DNA from: Bacteroidales bacterium UBA1628
GTDB taxonomy: Bacteria; Bacteroidota; Bacteroidia; Bacteroidales; UBA932
Direction of reading: 5' to 3'
Assembly: GCA_002321335.1 (NCBI GenBank)
Contig: DCMG01000035.1
Location: 1-15,600 of the forward strand
DNA length: 15,600 nt
This document shows positions 1 through 7,896 of this stretch, piece after piece. Position 1 is the first letter of the stretch. Every line of letters begins with the position of its first letter. Under the pieces are notes generated by a model. That model was not told the DNA's origin. It saw only the letters and a list, made by a program, of their open reading frames with translations, and did not search any database. A program made the translations under genes and the position numbers.

Positions 1-77
1 AGGAAATTACCGCGGGTTCTCTTGAGAATCTTCTTGCGGCGAGCCCTTGAGGCTACTGAATTTACTGATCTTGGCAT
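1..77 (-). CDS. rplT: 50S ribosomal protein L20 (N-terminal fragment, cut by window edge)
   Basis: Reading the minus strand from an ATG at 77 gives 25 codons beginning MPRSVNSVASRARRKK and ending ILKRTRGNF at the window edge. This is the highly conserved basic N-terminus of ribosomal protein L20, which binds 23S rRNA early in large-subunit assembly. The gene follows rpmI by 77 nt on the same strand, the usual infC-rpmI-rplT order. The ORF is too short here to be called by length alone, but sequence and position together make it secure. In other bacteria L20 can repress its own operon; nothing in this fragment tests that. Confidence 0.95.
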   Translation of the reverse strand, partial: MPRSVNSVASRARRKKILKRTRGNF

Positions 78-154
78 AAATTGATCTTTTTCCGGAGGCA
101 GTGACCGCCCTTAGGCGATGCTTTTCTACTGCGTTCCAAGTTAAACATAAAAAC

Positions 155-349
155 TTACAGGACCAGAAGCTCTTTTACTCTCTTCACGTCATCCTGATGG
201 AGGATAGCGAAGTGGTCAAGATTTCTCTTACGCTTCTTGGTCTTCTTGGTGAGGATGTGGCTGTGGTAAGCGTGCTTCCTCTTGATTTTTCCCGATCCGG
301 TAAGCGTGAAACGCTTTTTGGCACCGGAGTTGGTCTTAAGCTTTGCCAT
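155..349 (-). CDS. rpmI: 50S ribosomal protein L35
   Basis: The product is 64 residues, the normal size for L35, a small basic protein of the large ribosomal subunit. The N-terminus (MAKLKTNSGAKKRF), the central KIKRKHAYHSHILTKKTKKRKR stretch (only partly quoted in families elsewhere) and the hydrophobic C-terminal end are typical of the family. The ATG at 349 starts with the conserved MAKLKT. It lies 46 nt downstream of infC and 77 nt upstream of rplT, so it is almost certainly cotranscribed in the translation operon. Confidence 0.97.
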   Translation of the reverse strand: MAKLKTNSGAKKRFTLTGSGKIKRKHAYHSHILTKKTKKRKRNLDHFAILHQDDVKRVKELLVL

Positions 350-395
350 TGTTTTAATAAATTAAACGTTAATATTGTTCTCCGCACCCAGCGGA

Positions 396-1028
396 TTACT
401 TTTTCTTCACAGGGGCGATCATCATCGTCATCCTCTTTCCCTCAAGGGTCGGCATGTTCTCCGCGCGGCCATAGTCCTCAAGTTCGACGGCGAACCTAAG
501 AAGCTGCTTCTCTCCCTGCTCGGCGAACATGATCGAGCGTCCGCGGAAGAAGATGGTGGCCTTGACCTTTGACCCTTCCTCCAGGAACTCCTGCGCATGC
601 TTGAGTTTGAACTGGAAATCATGCTCATCGGTGTTAGGCCCGAAGCGGATCTCCTTGATGACAATCTTGGAGGCATTCTGCTTCATCTCCTTGGCCTTCT
701 TCCTCTGCTGATAGAGGTATTTCTGGTAGTCAAGGATCTTGCAGACAGGCGGATCAGCCTTGGCGCTTATCTCTACAAGATCGAGTTCAAGCTCGTCCGC
801 CATCTTCAAGGCCTTGGAAATCGGGTAGATTCCCGGCTCCGCGATATTGTCACCGACCAGACGTACCTGGGATGCGGTGATCTCCTCGTTGATGTTCAGT
901 TCATCATCCGCCTTCTGACGGACGAAGGGACGCGGTCCGCGCGCTCCGGCGGGTCTCGGACCTGCGCTTGGTCGGAATCCGGTGGCTGGTTTAGGGCCTC
1001 CGTAGTGTGGTTTCGGCTTGTAAGGCAT
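396..1028 (-). CDS. infC: Translation initiation factor IF-3
   Basis: IF-3 binds the 30S subunit, checks the start codon and initiator tRNA, and prevents premature joining of 50S. The 210-residue product has the N-domain from about residue 45 (NINEEITASQVRLVGDN), the DLVEISAKADPPVCKILDY motif at about 83-101, a lysine-rich linker (about 103-125) and the C-domain with KEIRFGPNTDEHDFQ at about 125-139 and a KATIFFRGR strand at about 155-164. About 45 residues rich in Pro, Gly, Arg and Lys precede the conserved N-domain, making the protein roughly 30 residues longer than E. coli IF-3. The ATG at 1028 is the only in-frame ATG before the conserved part. It lies 60 nt after thrS. Confidence 0.97.
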   Translation of the reverse strand: MPYKPKPHYGGPKPATGFRPSAGPRPAGARGPRPFVRQKADDELNINEEITASQVRLVGDNIAEPGIYPISKALKMADELELDLVEISAKADPPVCKILDYQKYLYQQRKKAKEMKQNASKIVIKEIRFGPNTDEHDFQFKLKHAQEFLEEGSKVKATIFFRGRSIMFAEQGEKQLLRFAVELEDYGRAENMPTLEGKRMTMMIAPVKKK

Positions 1029-1088
1029 TCTGCTCTGTTTAAAACTCTCCTTTAATATTGTTATACATATTCCGCCGCTGACACATCA

Positions 1089-3047
1089 CTAGGCCAGTTC
1101 CTTGGCCATCTCGGCCTTGAACCAAGTGATGAAGTCCTCGACTTTCATTGTGCCGGCATCGGCGCCTTCCCTTCTCACAGAGACAGTGCCGTCGGCAACT
1201 TCCTTTTCTCCCACGATGGCAAGCACAGGCACTCTGAGCAGCGAAATCTCACGGATTCTCTTGCCGAGAGTCTCATTCCTGTCATCGACAGAAGTGCGAA
1301 TATCGGAATTATTCAGCAAACCGCAAACTTTTTTTGCATAATCTGCGTATTTCTCGCTGACAGGCAGCACCTTGATCTGATCTGGACTGAGCCAGAGAGG
1401 GAGGTGTCCGCTGGTGTGCTCAAGAAGCACGGCGGTGAATCTTTCGATGGACCCGAACGGAGCGCGGTGGATCATCACAGGACGCTTCTTGCTTCCGTCC
1501 GCGTCGGTATATTCAAGCTGGAACCTCTCAGGCAGGTTGTAGTCCACCTGGATGGTGCCGAGCTGCCATTTCCTTCCGATGGCGTCCTTGACCATAAAGT
1601 CAAGCTTAGGGCCGTAGAACGCTGCCTCGCCATATTCAACGACGGTCTTGAGACCTTTCTCCTTGGCTGCCTCGATGATGGCGTTCTCCGCCTTCTCCCA
1701 GTTCTCGTCGCTTCCGATGTACTTGGCCTTGTTGTTAGGGTCCCTGAGGGAAACCTGTGCCGTGTACTTGTCGAACTTGAAGATTCTGAAGACATAGAGA
1801 ATCAGGTCGATGACCTTCTCGAACTCGCCCTTGAGCTGGTCAGGGGTCACGAACATATGGGCGTCATCCTGCGTGAATGAACGCACCCTGGTGAGCCCGT
1901 GGAGCTCTCCGCTCTGCTCGTAACGGTAAACGGTTCCGAACTCGGCGAGTCTCAAAGGAAGATCCTTGTAAGATCTTGGAGAAGAACGGAATATCTCACA
2001 GTGATGAGGGCAGTTCATCGGTTTGAGCATGTATTCCTCACCCTCCTGAGGAGTGTGGATCGGCTGGAATGAGTCCTTGCCGTACTTGGCGTAGTGGCCC
2101 GATGTCACGTACAGGTCCTTGCTTCCGATGTGAGGGGTGACAACCGGCAGGTAGCCATATTCATTCTGTTTCCTGCGGAGGAATTTCTCAAGTTCGAATC
2201 TCATCACAGCACCTCTCGGCAGCCAGAGCGGCAGGCCAAGCCCCACACGTGAAGAGAAGGTGAAAAGTTCCATCTCCTTGCCGAGCTTGCGGTGGTCGCG
2301 CTTCTTGGCCTCTTCGAGGAGGACAAGATACTCATCAAGCATCGACTTCTTAGGGAAGGTGATTCCATAGATTCTGGTGAGCTGCTCTCGCTTCTCGTCA
2401 CCACGCCAGTAGGCTCCGGCGATGGCAGTCAGCTTGACAGCCTTGATGACCTCGGTGTTGCGAAGGTGAGGTCCGCGGCAAAGGTCGGTGAAATGACCGT
2501 TCGTGTAGTAGGTGATGGTGCCGTCGGCAAGCTCATTGATCAGCTCGCACTTGTACTTGTCACCGGTCTCCTCGAAGTGCTTGAGAGCGTCGGCCTTGGA
2601 CACGTCCTGACGGACAAAATCCTGCTTCTCGCGGGCCAGCTCAAGCATCCTCTTCTCAATCTTCGCGAAATCGGCGTCGGTGATCTGACGGCCGCCAAGG
2701 TCCACGTCATAGTAGAATCCGTTCTCGATGGCCGGTCCGATGCCGAACTTCACGCCAGGGAATATGTCCTCGAGTGCCTCCGCCATCAAATGTGATGAGG
2801 AGTGCCAGAAAACTCTCTTGCCTTCGTCGTCGTCCCACTTCAAAAGGACGATTGAACTGTCTTCTTCGATCGGACGGTTCAGGTCGTAGGTGACTCCCTT
2901 GCCGACAGTCGTGTCTGTCGCCGGCTTCACCGCCACCGCCAAAACTTCCTCCGCAAGCCTCGGGCTGATGCTCTTGGCTATCTCATAACCTGTAACGCCT
3001 TTCTCGAAGGCCCTGACACTACCGTCAGGAAATGTGATGTTAATCAT
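1089..3047 (-). CDS. thrS: Threonine--tRNA ligase
   Basis: This enzyme charges tRNA-Thr with threonine using ATP. The 652-residue product is full length. It has an N-terminal TGS domain (about 1-62), the editing domain with HSSSH at 82-86 and CRGPH at 190-194, and a class II catalytic core. Expected zinc ligands are Cys346 (in KPMNCPHH), His397 (in DDAHMF) and His527 (in MIHRAP). Motif 2 is around 374-392 and motif 3 around 529-544. The C-terminal anticodon-binding domain starts near 555. I chose the ATG at 3047 (MINITFPDGS), which aligns with the usual start of the family. An upstream in-frame start at 3092 adds 15 residues that would translate through the leader hairpin. It is the first gene of the operon with infC, rpmI and rplT. 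Confidence 0.98.
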   Translation of the reverse strand: MINITFPDGSVRAFEKGVTGYEIAKSISPRLAEEVLAVAVKPATDTTVGKGVTYDLNRPIEEDSSIVLLKWDDDEGKRVFWHSSSHLMAEALEDIFPGVKFGIGPAIENGFYYDVDLGGRQITDADFAKIEKRMLELAREKQDFVRQDVSKADALKHFEETGDKYKCELINELADGTITYYTNGHFTDLCRGPHLRNTEVIKAVKLTAIAGAYWRGDEKREQLTRIYGITFPKKSMLDEYLVLLEEAKKRDHRKLGKEMELFTFSSRVGLGLPLWLPRGAVMRFELEKFLRRKQNEYGYLPVVTPHIGSKDLYVTSGHYAKYGKDSFQPIHTPQEGEEYMLKPMNCPHHCEIFRSSPRSYKDLPLRLAEFGTVYRYEQSGELHGLTRVRSFTQDDAHMFVTPDQLKGEFEKVIDLILYVFRIFKFDKYTAQVSLRDPNNKAKYIGSDENWEKAENAIIEAAKEKGLKTVVEYGEAAFYGPKLDFMVKDAIGRKWQLGTIQVDYNLPERFQLEYTDADGSKKRPVMIHRAPFGSIERFTAVLLEHTSGHLPLWLSPDQIKVLPVSEKYADYAKKVCGLLNNSDIRTSVDDRNETLGKRIREISLLRVPVLAIVGEKEVADGTVSVRREGADAGTMKVEDFITWFKAEMAKELA

Positions 3048-3065
3048 ACAAAAAACTAAAATAAA

Positions 3066-3106
3066 TTGGTCTGACCAGTATTTACAGACCAAGTACTTGA
3101 ACTTGG
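3066..3106 (-). promoter_or_regulatory. thrS leader with two mutually exclusive hairpins (possible attenuator)
   Basis: Read on the minus strand, CCAAGT (3106-3101) can pair with ACTTGG (3094-3089), and TTGGTCTG (3092-3085) pairs perfectly with CAGACCAA (3073-3066) across an 11-nt loop. The two stems share TTGG at 3092-3089, so they cannot form together. The second stem is followed at once by TTTATTTTAGTTTTTTG, ending just before the thrS ATG. That layout resembles an antiterminator/terminator pair controlling the whole translation operon. The signal sensed is unknown. T-box leaders are not expected in this phylum and I see no T-box motif. Confidence 0.5.
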
Positions 3107-3130
3107 CCAGCCATATTATTAGCCAAGGGG

Positions 3131-3138
3131 CAAAGATA
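3131..3138 (-). promoter_or_regulatory. Probable thrS operon promoter (-7 element)
   Basis: The minus strand reads TATCTTTG, an exact match to the Bacteroidota -7 consensus TAnnTTTG. It would start transcription near 3124 and give a leader of about 77 nt containing the hairpins described for thrS. No good -33 TTTG is seen at the expected spacing (an AT-rich TTTATG-like stretch lies there), so this rests on the -7 element and position. Confidence 0.5.
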
Positions 3139-3151
3139 CGAAATATTTTGC

Positions 3152-3159
3152 TATTTTTG
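3152..3159 (+). promoter_or_regulatory. Probable promoter for DUF4199/glycosyltransferase pair (-7 element)
   Basis: TATTTTTG matches TAnnTTTG and lies 24 nt before the ATG at 3184, predicting a start site near 3166 and a short leader. No -33 TTTG is visible about 20 nt upstream. It stands back to back with the proposed thrS promoter. Confidence 0.5.
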
Positions 3160-3183
3160 CATAAATATTAAAGAGACAGAACA

Positions 3184-3759
3184 ATGAAGAAAGAGTTTTC
3201 GTCAGGCCTTTCCTGGAACAGCGCGGCTGTGGCCGGACTTGTCATGGCCATCGCCACAATCATTCTTGACTACCTGCCGACTTTGGTGCTGGCGATCGGA
3301 ATCAAAGGGTTCATCGGCAGTTTTCTGGTGTTCCTTGTCAAGATCGCGAAGATCGCCGCGTGCGTCTACGTGTTCAAGGTCCTTATTGACAGGTTCTACG
3401 GCTCTGTCAAGACTGACTACGCCAGGCTTCAGCGTTACGGGCTCAAGGTTGCGTTGTTCTCTTCCATACTTGTAGCCGGATTCTCCCTCGTGCAGATTCT
3501 TGTGATCAATCCGGAGATGATGACACAGATGATTAGTGAAGTCCAGAACACCTATCAGAACTTGATGGACTCAAACACGATGGCCGCGATGGAGAAAATG
3601 CTCTCCAAACTTCCGGTGATAACTTTCTTCTCCTCACTGGTCTACTGCTACCTCTGGGGCTGGATCCTTTCGACCACCTTCGCCAGAAGGCTTTTCCCGG
3701 TCAACGCTTTCGGAGAGCGCCCGGGAGACGGCGAGAATCCGGACAATGACATCCAATAA
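3184..3759 (+). CDS. DUF4199 family integral membrane protein
   Basis: The 191-residue product has four likely membrane segments at about 13-38, 42-66, 88-108 and 144-165, with a longer polar stretch of about 35 residues between the third and fourth, and a charged C-terminal tail (GERPGDGENPDNDI). This architecture and the KKEFSSGLSWNSAAVAGLV beginning fit DUF4199 proteins of Bacteroidota, whose function is not known. They are commonly encoded immediately before a family 2 glycosyltransferase, as here (18 nt gap), so a role in the same lipid-linked sugar or envelope process is a reasonable inference. The ATG at 3184 follows a plausible promoter and an AGAGACAGAA stretch; no upstream alternative is apparent. 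Family call is by recognition of pattern, not by search. Confidence 0.8.
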   Translation: MKKEFSSGLSWNSAAVAGLVMAIATIILDYLPTLVLAIGIKGFIGSFLVFLVKIAKIAACVYVFKVLIDRFYGSVKTDYARLQRYGLKVALFSSILVAGFSLVQILVINPEMMTQMISEVQNTYQNLMDSNTMAAMEKMLSKLPVITFFSSLVYCYLWGWILSTTFARRLFPVNAFGERPGDGENPDNDIQ

Positions 3760-3777
3760 ACAATCCTTCAAAGATTT

Positions 3778-4743
3778 ATGGAATATTCAAAAGACCTTTC
3801 GATAATAGTGCCTCTTCTGAACGAGGAGGAATCCCTTCCCGAACTTCTGGCGTGGATCAGAAGCGTGATGAACGCCAACGGGTATGAATATGAAGTCCTC
3901 TTCATCGATGACGGCAGCACCGACGGATCGTGGGCCAAGATCCAGGATCTCGCCAAAGGCGATGAAAGGATCAAAGGAATATCCTTCCGCCGCAACTACG
4001 GTAAATCGGCTGCCCTCTACGAAGGATTTGCAAAGGCAGAAGGGCGCGTGGTTGTCACCATGGACGCCGACCTGCAGGACTCCCCGGAGGAGATTCCGGA
4101 AATGTACCGGATGGTCACCGAGGAGGGTTACGATGTGGTCTCCGGCTGGAAGCAGCACCGTCAGGACAACAAACTGACCAAGAACCTGCCTTCAAAACTG
4201 TACAACGCCACGGCGCGCTGGATTACCGGCATCAAACTCCACGACATGAACTGCGGCCTCAAGGCCTACAAGAACGAGGTTGTCAAGAACATCGAGGTGT
4301 ACGGCGAGATGCACAGGTATATTCCTTATCTGGCGAAGAACGCCGGTTTCTCGAAAATCACCGAGAAGCCTGTCCACCACCAGAAAAGGAAGTACGGCAA
4401 GAGCAAGTTCGGCCTTGAGAGATTCGTCAACGGATTCCTCGACCTGCTTTCGCTTTGGTTTCTGAGCACTTTCGGAAAGAAGCCTATGCATTTCTTCGGC
4501 TTCTCAGGCCTGCTGATGTTCCTTGTAGGATTCGTGATGACGATCTGGGTGATCGTGGCCAAGCTCGTACACCAGGCCCAAGGCGTCCACTTCAGAGCCG
4601 TCACAGACCAGCCTCTGTTCTACCTCGCCATCCTTGCGGTCATCCTCGGAGTGATGCTCTTCCTTGCCGGATTCATCTGCGAGATGATCTCCCGTACCTC
4701 CACAGAGCGTAACCGCTACAACATCAAGGACAGGATTGAATAA
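3778..4743 (+). CDS. Family 2 glycosyltransferase, DPM1/GtrB-like, membrane-anchored
   Basis: The 321-residue product has a GT2 catalytic domain of about 230 residues followed by two membrane helices at about 237-262 and 281-305. Visible motifs are SIIVPLLNEEESL (8-20), IDDGSTDGSW with the first acidic pair (43-52), DADLQD as the metal/nucleotide-sugar DxD-type site (96-101), MNCGLKAY (157-164) and the basic RKYGKSKFGL (204-213). Together these are characteristic of enzymes that transfer a sugar from a nucleotide donor to a polyprenyl phosphate on the cytoplasmic face of the inner membrane (the dolichol-phosphate mannose synthase/GtrB/ArnC group). The exact sugar cannot be read from sequence. 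It is 18 nt behind the DUF4199 gene and probably cotranscribed. Confidence 0.92.
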   Translation: MEYSKDLSIIVPLLNEEESLPELLAWIRSVMNANGYEYEVLFIDDGSTDGSWAKIQDLAKGDERIKGISFRRNYGKSAALYEGFAKAEGRVVVTMDADLQDSPEEIPEMYRMVTEEGYDVVSGWKQHRQDNKLTKNLPSKLYNATARWITGIKLHDMNCGLKAYKNEVVKNIEVYGEMHRYIPYLAKNAGFSKITEKPVHHQKRKYGKSKFGLERFVNGFLDLLSLWFLSTFGKKPMHFFGFSGLLMFLVGFVMTIWVIVAKLVHQAQGVHFRAVTDQPLFYLAILAVILGVMLFLAGFICEMISRTSTERNRYNIKDRIE

Positions 4744-4773
4744 TGAGAGGATGACGTTGGCCATCCCCTCATT
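4742..4773. terminator. Bidirectional terminator-like hairpin between convergent operons
   Basis: AATGAGAGGATG (4742-4753) and CATCCCCTCATT (4762-4773) form a 12-bp stem with a single A-C mismatch and an 8-nt loop. The hairpin begins inside the stop codon of the glycosyltransferase gene and lies 20 nt beyond the stop of the last gene of the convergent surface-protein operon, so it can serve both. T-runs on either side are weak. Confidence 0.6.
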
Positions 4774-4793
4774 AAATCACTTCATTATTCCGA

Positions 4794-6401
4794 TTAATAT
4801 TCCAGACGAAGGTCATCGACCCACAGGATTGAGTCCGGACTACCGGTGAAATAATCTCCCAGCATGCTTGCGGCGCAGGAGATGATAATGTGGGTAGGAC
4901 GGCGAGCAGTGGATACATATTCAAGAGGAATCTCCACCTTTGTCCATTCCATGTCGTGATTGGTCACAAATCTTCCGTAAGCGATGACATCCTTGCCCGC
5001 AGGATCGAAGAATGTGGATTTGTCGGTGGTGTTCACTTCGACAGGTGAACTCTCCGTACCACCATATTTATGGAAATCCCACGTGCCCAAAGCGGCCCAG
5101 ACTACCCCACGGTCATTGTCACCTACTTTCACGACATCGTCTGCCGGATAGCTTCCGAGGGTCTTTTGCTGGATTTTGCCGCACTTGTACTTCAGCCAGA
5201 CAGTCAGTTTCCGAGGACGAAGGGTAAACGGCCGTCCCATATGGATCACACCGCCGGACGTACCGATGGTCTTAGCATATTCACCGGAGAACACATTCCC
5301 GGCAGCGAACTTGACGACCACGTACTGCGACTCCATCCTCAATGAATATTTTCCCTCAACCTTCTCTGTGTCATCCGGTTTGGTTATGGCGAATTTTGCG
5401 CCGACAGTCGTCGAGCCCTTGTTGCCGCTTCCCCACCATTTGGTCTGTAGAGACGGCACAGGTGAAGCCGGGTCATAGAACGAGCGATACTTGTCAGACT
5501 CAGCATTGGAGAACACCTCGAATCCGGCGTTAGGAATCTGAACCTCAGCCTCGGTGGTGAATCTCAACGTCCCTGACACATCCTCACCGCTGTAGGCCAG
5601 GCATTCATATTCAGTCAAAGGCTCCAGTCCCTCCGCCGCGGCCATGAACGCGCCTCCGTCGGATGTGACACCTCCTACTTCCTTCCAGTCAGGCTCTCCG
5701 GCCTTCCTGATGCGGAAACCATTGTCACGACCTTCTATTCCGTTGGCCCTGAGCCAAGCCACCTTTGTCCAGACATCAGGCTTGGAAATGGAGACCAATT
5801 CCTCAACCTCCTCAACGTACAATGTCCAAGACTCTGTCACGTTCCTGTAAGAAACAGTCAGCGCCACCGGATCCTCAAAATTCCTCAACGAAGCGACATC
5901 CGGAGAGTATGTCGTCTGTCCCTTCGGCCCAAGTTTGACGGAAGACACCTCTAGAGCCGTGATGTCAGTTCCTGAAGGAATCCGAGCCACCACACGTCTG
6001 TTTGGAACGTCTATCACCGCCTCCCCCGCCTGACCTGAAATCGAGAAATAACGTTCAACAGGCTGTTCGGCCTTGATTGCCCAGGCATATTCATTTCCAT
6101 AGGCGGTCAAGGTCACTGCCAATGGTTTGGAAAGATCTTTCGCTCCGGCGACAGGCACGGAAGAAGAGACTGCCTCGTCATTGAACTCGACCTCACGAAT
6201 GTTGACATTGCCGAGATCCTCTGTTTCCTCCATTGTAAGGATGACCTCACGAGCATCTCCGTCTATACTGACGGATTCAGCCCCGTCCGCCTCTATCTTT
6301 GTGATGGCCGCGTCGATATCAGGATACGGTATGTCGTTCCGGATACATGACGCTACCGGAAGGCAGATGGCAGTCAATATGATAGCAAATAACCTGTTCA
6401 T
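4794..6401 (-). CDS. Ig/Fn3-like lipoprotein with C-terminal PCMD domain
   Basis: The 535-residue product starts with a lipoprotein signal (lipobox VASC, Cys19) and so is probably anchored in the outer membrane. Residues about 25-110 and 115-200 look like two Ig-like beta domains of the kind common in Bacteroidales surface lipoproteins. About 205-285 is Fn3-like (FMAAAEGLEPLTEYECLAYS). About 289-535 matches PCMD ('putative carbohydrate metabolism domain'), with landmarks ESDKYRSFYDPAS, YVVVKFAAGNVFSG, GTSGG, LGTWD, SPVEVNTTD and HIIISCAASMLGDYF. This last domain is strongly similar to the C-terminus of the protein at 7896-9725. The fold is expected to be a jelly-roll and the activity is unknown: carbohydrate binding is plausible, catalysis is unproven. 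It is the last gene of the operon, 3 nt after the preceding barrel gene. Confidence 0.85.
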   Translation of the reverse strand: MNRLFAIILTAICLPVASCIRNDIPYPDIDAAITKIEADGAESVSIDGDAREVILTMEETEDLGNVNIREVEFNDEAVSSSVPVAGAKDLSKPLAVTLTAYGNEYAWAIKAEQPVERYFSISGQAGEAVIDVPNRRVVARIPSGTDITALEVSSVKLGPKGQTTYSPDVASLRNFEDPVALTVSYRNVTESWTLYVEEVEELVSISKPDVWTKVAWLRANGIEGRDNGFRIRKAGEPDWKEVGGVTSDGGAFMAAAEGLEPLTEYECLAYSGEDVSGTLRFTTEAEVQIPNAGFEVFSNAESDKYRSFYDPASPVPSLQTKWWGSGNKGSTTVGAKFAITKPDDTEKVEGKYSLRMESQYVVVKFAAGNVFSGEYAKTIGTSGGVIHMGRPFTLRPRKLTVWLKYKCGKIQQKTLGSYPADDVVKVGDNDRGVVWAALGTWDFHKYGGTESSPVEVNTTDKSTFFDPAGKDVIAYGRFVTNHDMEWTKVEIPLEYVSTARRPTHIIISCAASMLGDYFTGSPDSILWVDDLRLEY

Positions 6402-6404
6402 AGC

Positions 6405-7148
6405 CTATATGTGGAAACTGAGTCCGAATGATATGTCAAGCACATCAAGCATGAAGCGCACTTTGGAAAAATCCCGGGTACCGACAACTTCCCCGTTCTT
6501 GTAATAATCGATATGGTTGTAAGTCGCGCCACCAATGCCGATCGCCACATGAGTGCTGATGCTGTTCGTCACGAAAATCATAAGACCTGGATGCACCGCT
6601 ATCTTGACCCTGCTGGCCGCGGCGTAACTATCGAGACTGTCCTCATTGTAGGAGAATGAAGTCCTTGTGTAGGAATATCCCAACGAAACATCCGTGAACA
6701 CTCCTATCCTGCTCCTCTTGTCCAACGCTGCATAAGCCCTGTGGTAAACCTCGGCCTGAATCGTGCGGGAATCCGCATGTATGTCATTCAACGAGACAGC
6801 CAGATCGTCACTGAGCATCGAGAAGTCCGCGTTGGAGACACCTCCTGTGGCCGATGAATATTTCGCCCGCAGTCCCACGGACCGATTTGCCTTATAAGTG
6901 TAGTCGAAGAACGGAGACAATGTCATCATGGTTCCGTTGGCGTCCAAGTGCTGAAGCAACATAAGATATTCACTGTCAGTACTGGACAAATCGGCGTAGA
7001 AGAATTGGACGCCGGCGGAGAAGTTCCCCTTTGGCATGAACAGCCTGTCAGGGCCACGCCTCTCCGAAACGGACAGGCTATCCCTTTCAGCGGCCAGGAG
7101 ACTGACCGCGAAAAGCAGGAAGGAAAGTATCAATGCTATCTTCTTCAC
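6405..7148 (-). CDS. Small outer-membrane beta-barrel protein, copy 2
   Basis: The 247-residue product has a cleavable signal peptide (KKIALILSFLLFAVSLLA) and no lipobox cysteine. The rest alternates short polar and aromatic beta strands and ends in FGLSFHI, as expected of a barrel whose last strand carries the insertion signal. It is a paralog of the adjacent protein at 7153-7896. Shared landmarks are KGNF...GV near the N-terminus, LSPFFDYTYKANRSVGLRAKY, a LGYSYT strand, PGLMIFVTNSIS and the C-terminal strand. I chose the GTG at 7148, 4 nt after the previous stop: it places the lysines directly before the hydrophobic core. A start at 7187 would overlap the upstream gene and put CDL before the signal. 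The family is not recognised by name. It may be the membrane anchor or export pore for the PCMD lipoproteins. Confidence 0.75.
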   Translation of the reverse strand: MKKIALILSFLLFAVSLLAAERDSLSVSERRGPDRLFMPKGNFSAGVQFFYADLSSTDSEYLMLLQHLDANGTMMTLSPFFDYTYKANRSVGLRAKYSSATGGVSNADFSMLSDDLAVSLNDIHADSRTIQAEVYHRAYAALDKRSRIGVFTDVSLGYSYTRTSFSYNEDSLDSYAAASRVKIAVHPGLMIFVTNSISTHVAIGIGGATYNHIDYYKNGEVVGTRDFSKVRFMLDVLDISFGLSFHI

Positions 7149-7152
7149 CAGA

Positions 7153-7896
7153 TCACAAATAATAGTAAAGGCTGAATCCCACAGCAAGCAGATTCACCTT
7201 GAAATTAATGAAAGTCAAACTTCTGTCGCCTTCCGCCACACGGTTGTGACTTTGGTCCGTCCAGTCAAAATGGAGTCCCATCATGTTCACGCTCACATCA
7301 ATGGCAAGTTTGTCAGTCACAAAAGCCATGAACCCTGGGCAGACATTTATCCCCAAAGAGTTGGATGTCTCGTAAGATGCGCTCACCTTTCCGCCATGTC
7401 CGTCCAGAACCTTTCCCTGGCCGTATGAATATGACAATTGCAGTTCGTTGAACAAGCCGAGCCGCTTCAATGAACCGACGGGAATATAATACCGCCCTAT
7501 TCCCTGAATCTCAAAGGCATGGCTGATCTTATGAAAGCCAGACACCGACAGGTCAATGTCATCGAAGTTCATTTTCGCGGAATCCAACTGGAACATATTC
7601 CTTTTGTAGCCAACCCGGACTCCGATTCCCATATTGTCCTTGAGCATATAGCAGAACGCCGGGCTTACCGAAAGTGTGTAGCCTGTTGATTTGATGCCGT
7701 TAACAACAAGAAAACGAGAGTTGTCGTTGTTGTGCAGCATGTAACTGGCTCCGCCACCCACCATCCAAGTGCCCTTTCTGATGAAACAAGGCTGGGATGA
7801 CAGGTCTATGCCCCTGTCCAGTTTCTGGCCTTCGGCAGTCATCGGGCCGAAGACCAGAATCAGGATTGCAATCGTTCTGAGGACGTGTCTTGCCAT
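7153..7896 (-). CDS. Small outer-membrane beta-barrel protein, copy 1
   Basis: The 247-residue product has a signal peptide (MARHVLRTIAILILVFGPMTAEG, cleaved near residue 23) followed by amphipathic beta strands rich in Gly, Tyr and Phe. Its last strand ends in VGFSLYYYL, so it should be an 8-10 stranded barrel in the outer membrane. It aligns along its length with the neighbour at 6405-7148 (KGTWMVGGGA, VSPAFCYMLKDNMGIGVRVGY, LSYSYGQG, PGFMAFVTDKLA). Its ATG overlaps the stop of the DUF4493-PCMD gene as TAATG, which indicates translational coupling. No known substrate or family name is evident. OmpW/OmpX-like folds are a structural analogy only. Confidence 0.75.
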   Translation of the reverse strand: MARHVLRTIAILILVFGPMTAEGQKLDRGIDLSSQPCFIRKGTWMVGGGASYMLHNNDNSRFLVVNGIKSTGYTLSVSPAFCYMLKDNMGIGVRVGYKRNMFQLDSAKMNFDDIDLSVSGFHKISHAFEIQGIGRYYIPVGSLKRLGLFNELQLSYSYGQGKVLDGHGGKVSASYETSNSLGINVCPGFMAFVTDKLAIDVSVNMMGLHFDWTDQSHNRVAEGDRSLTFINFKVNLLAVGFSLYYYL

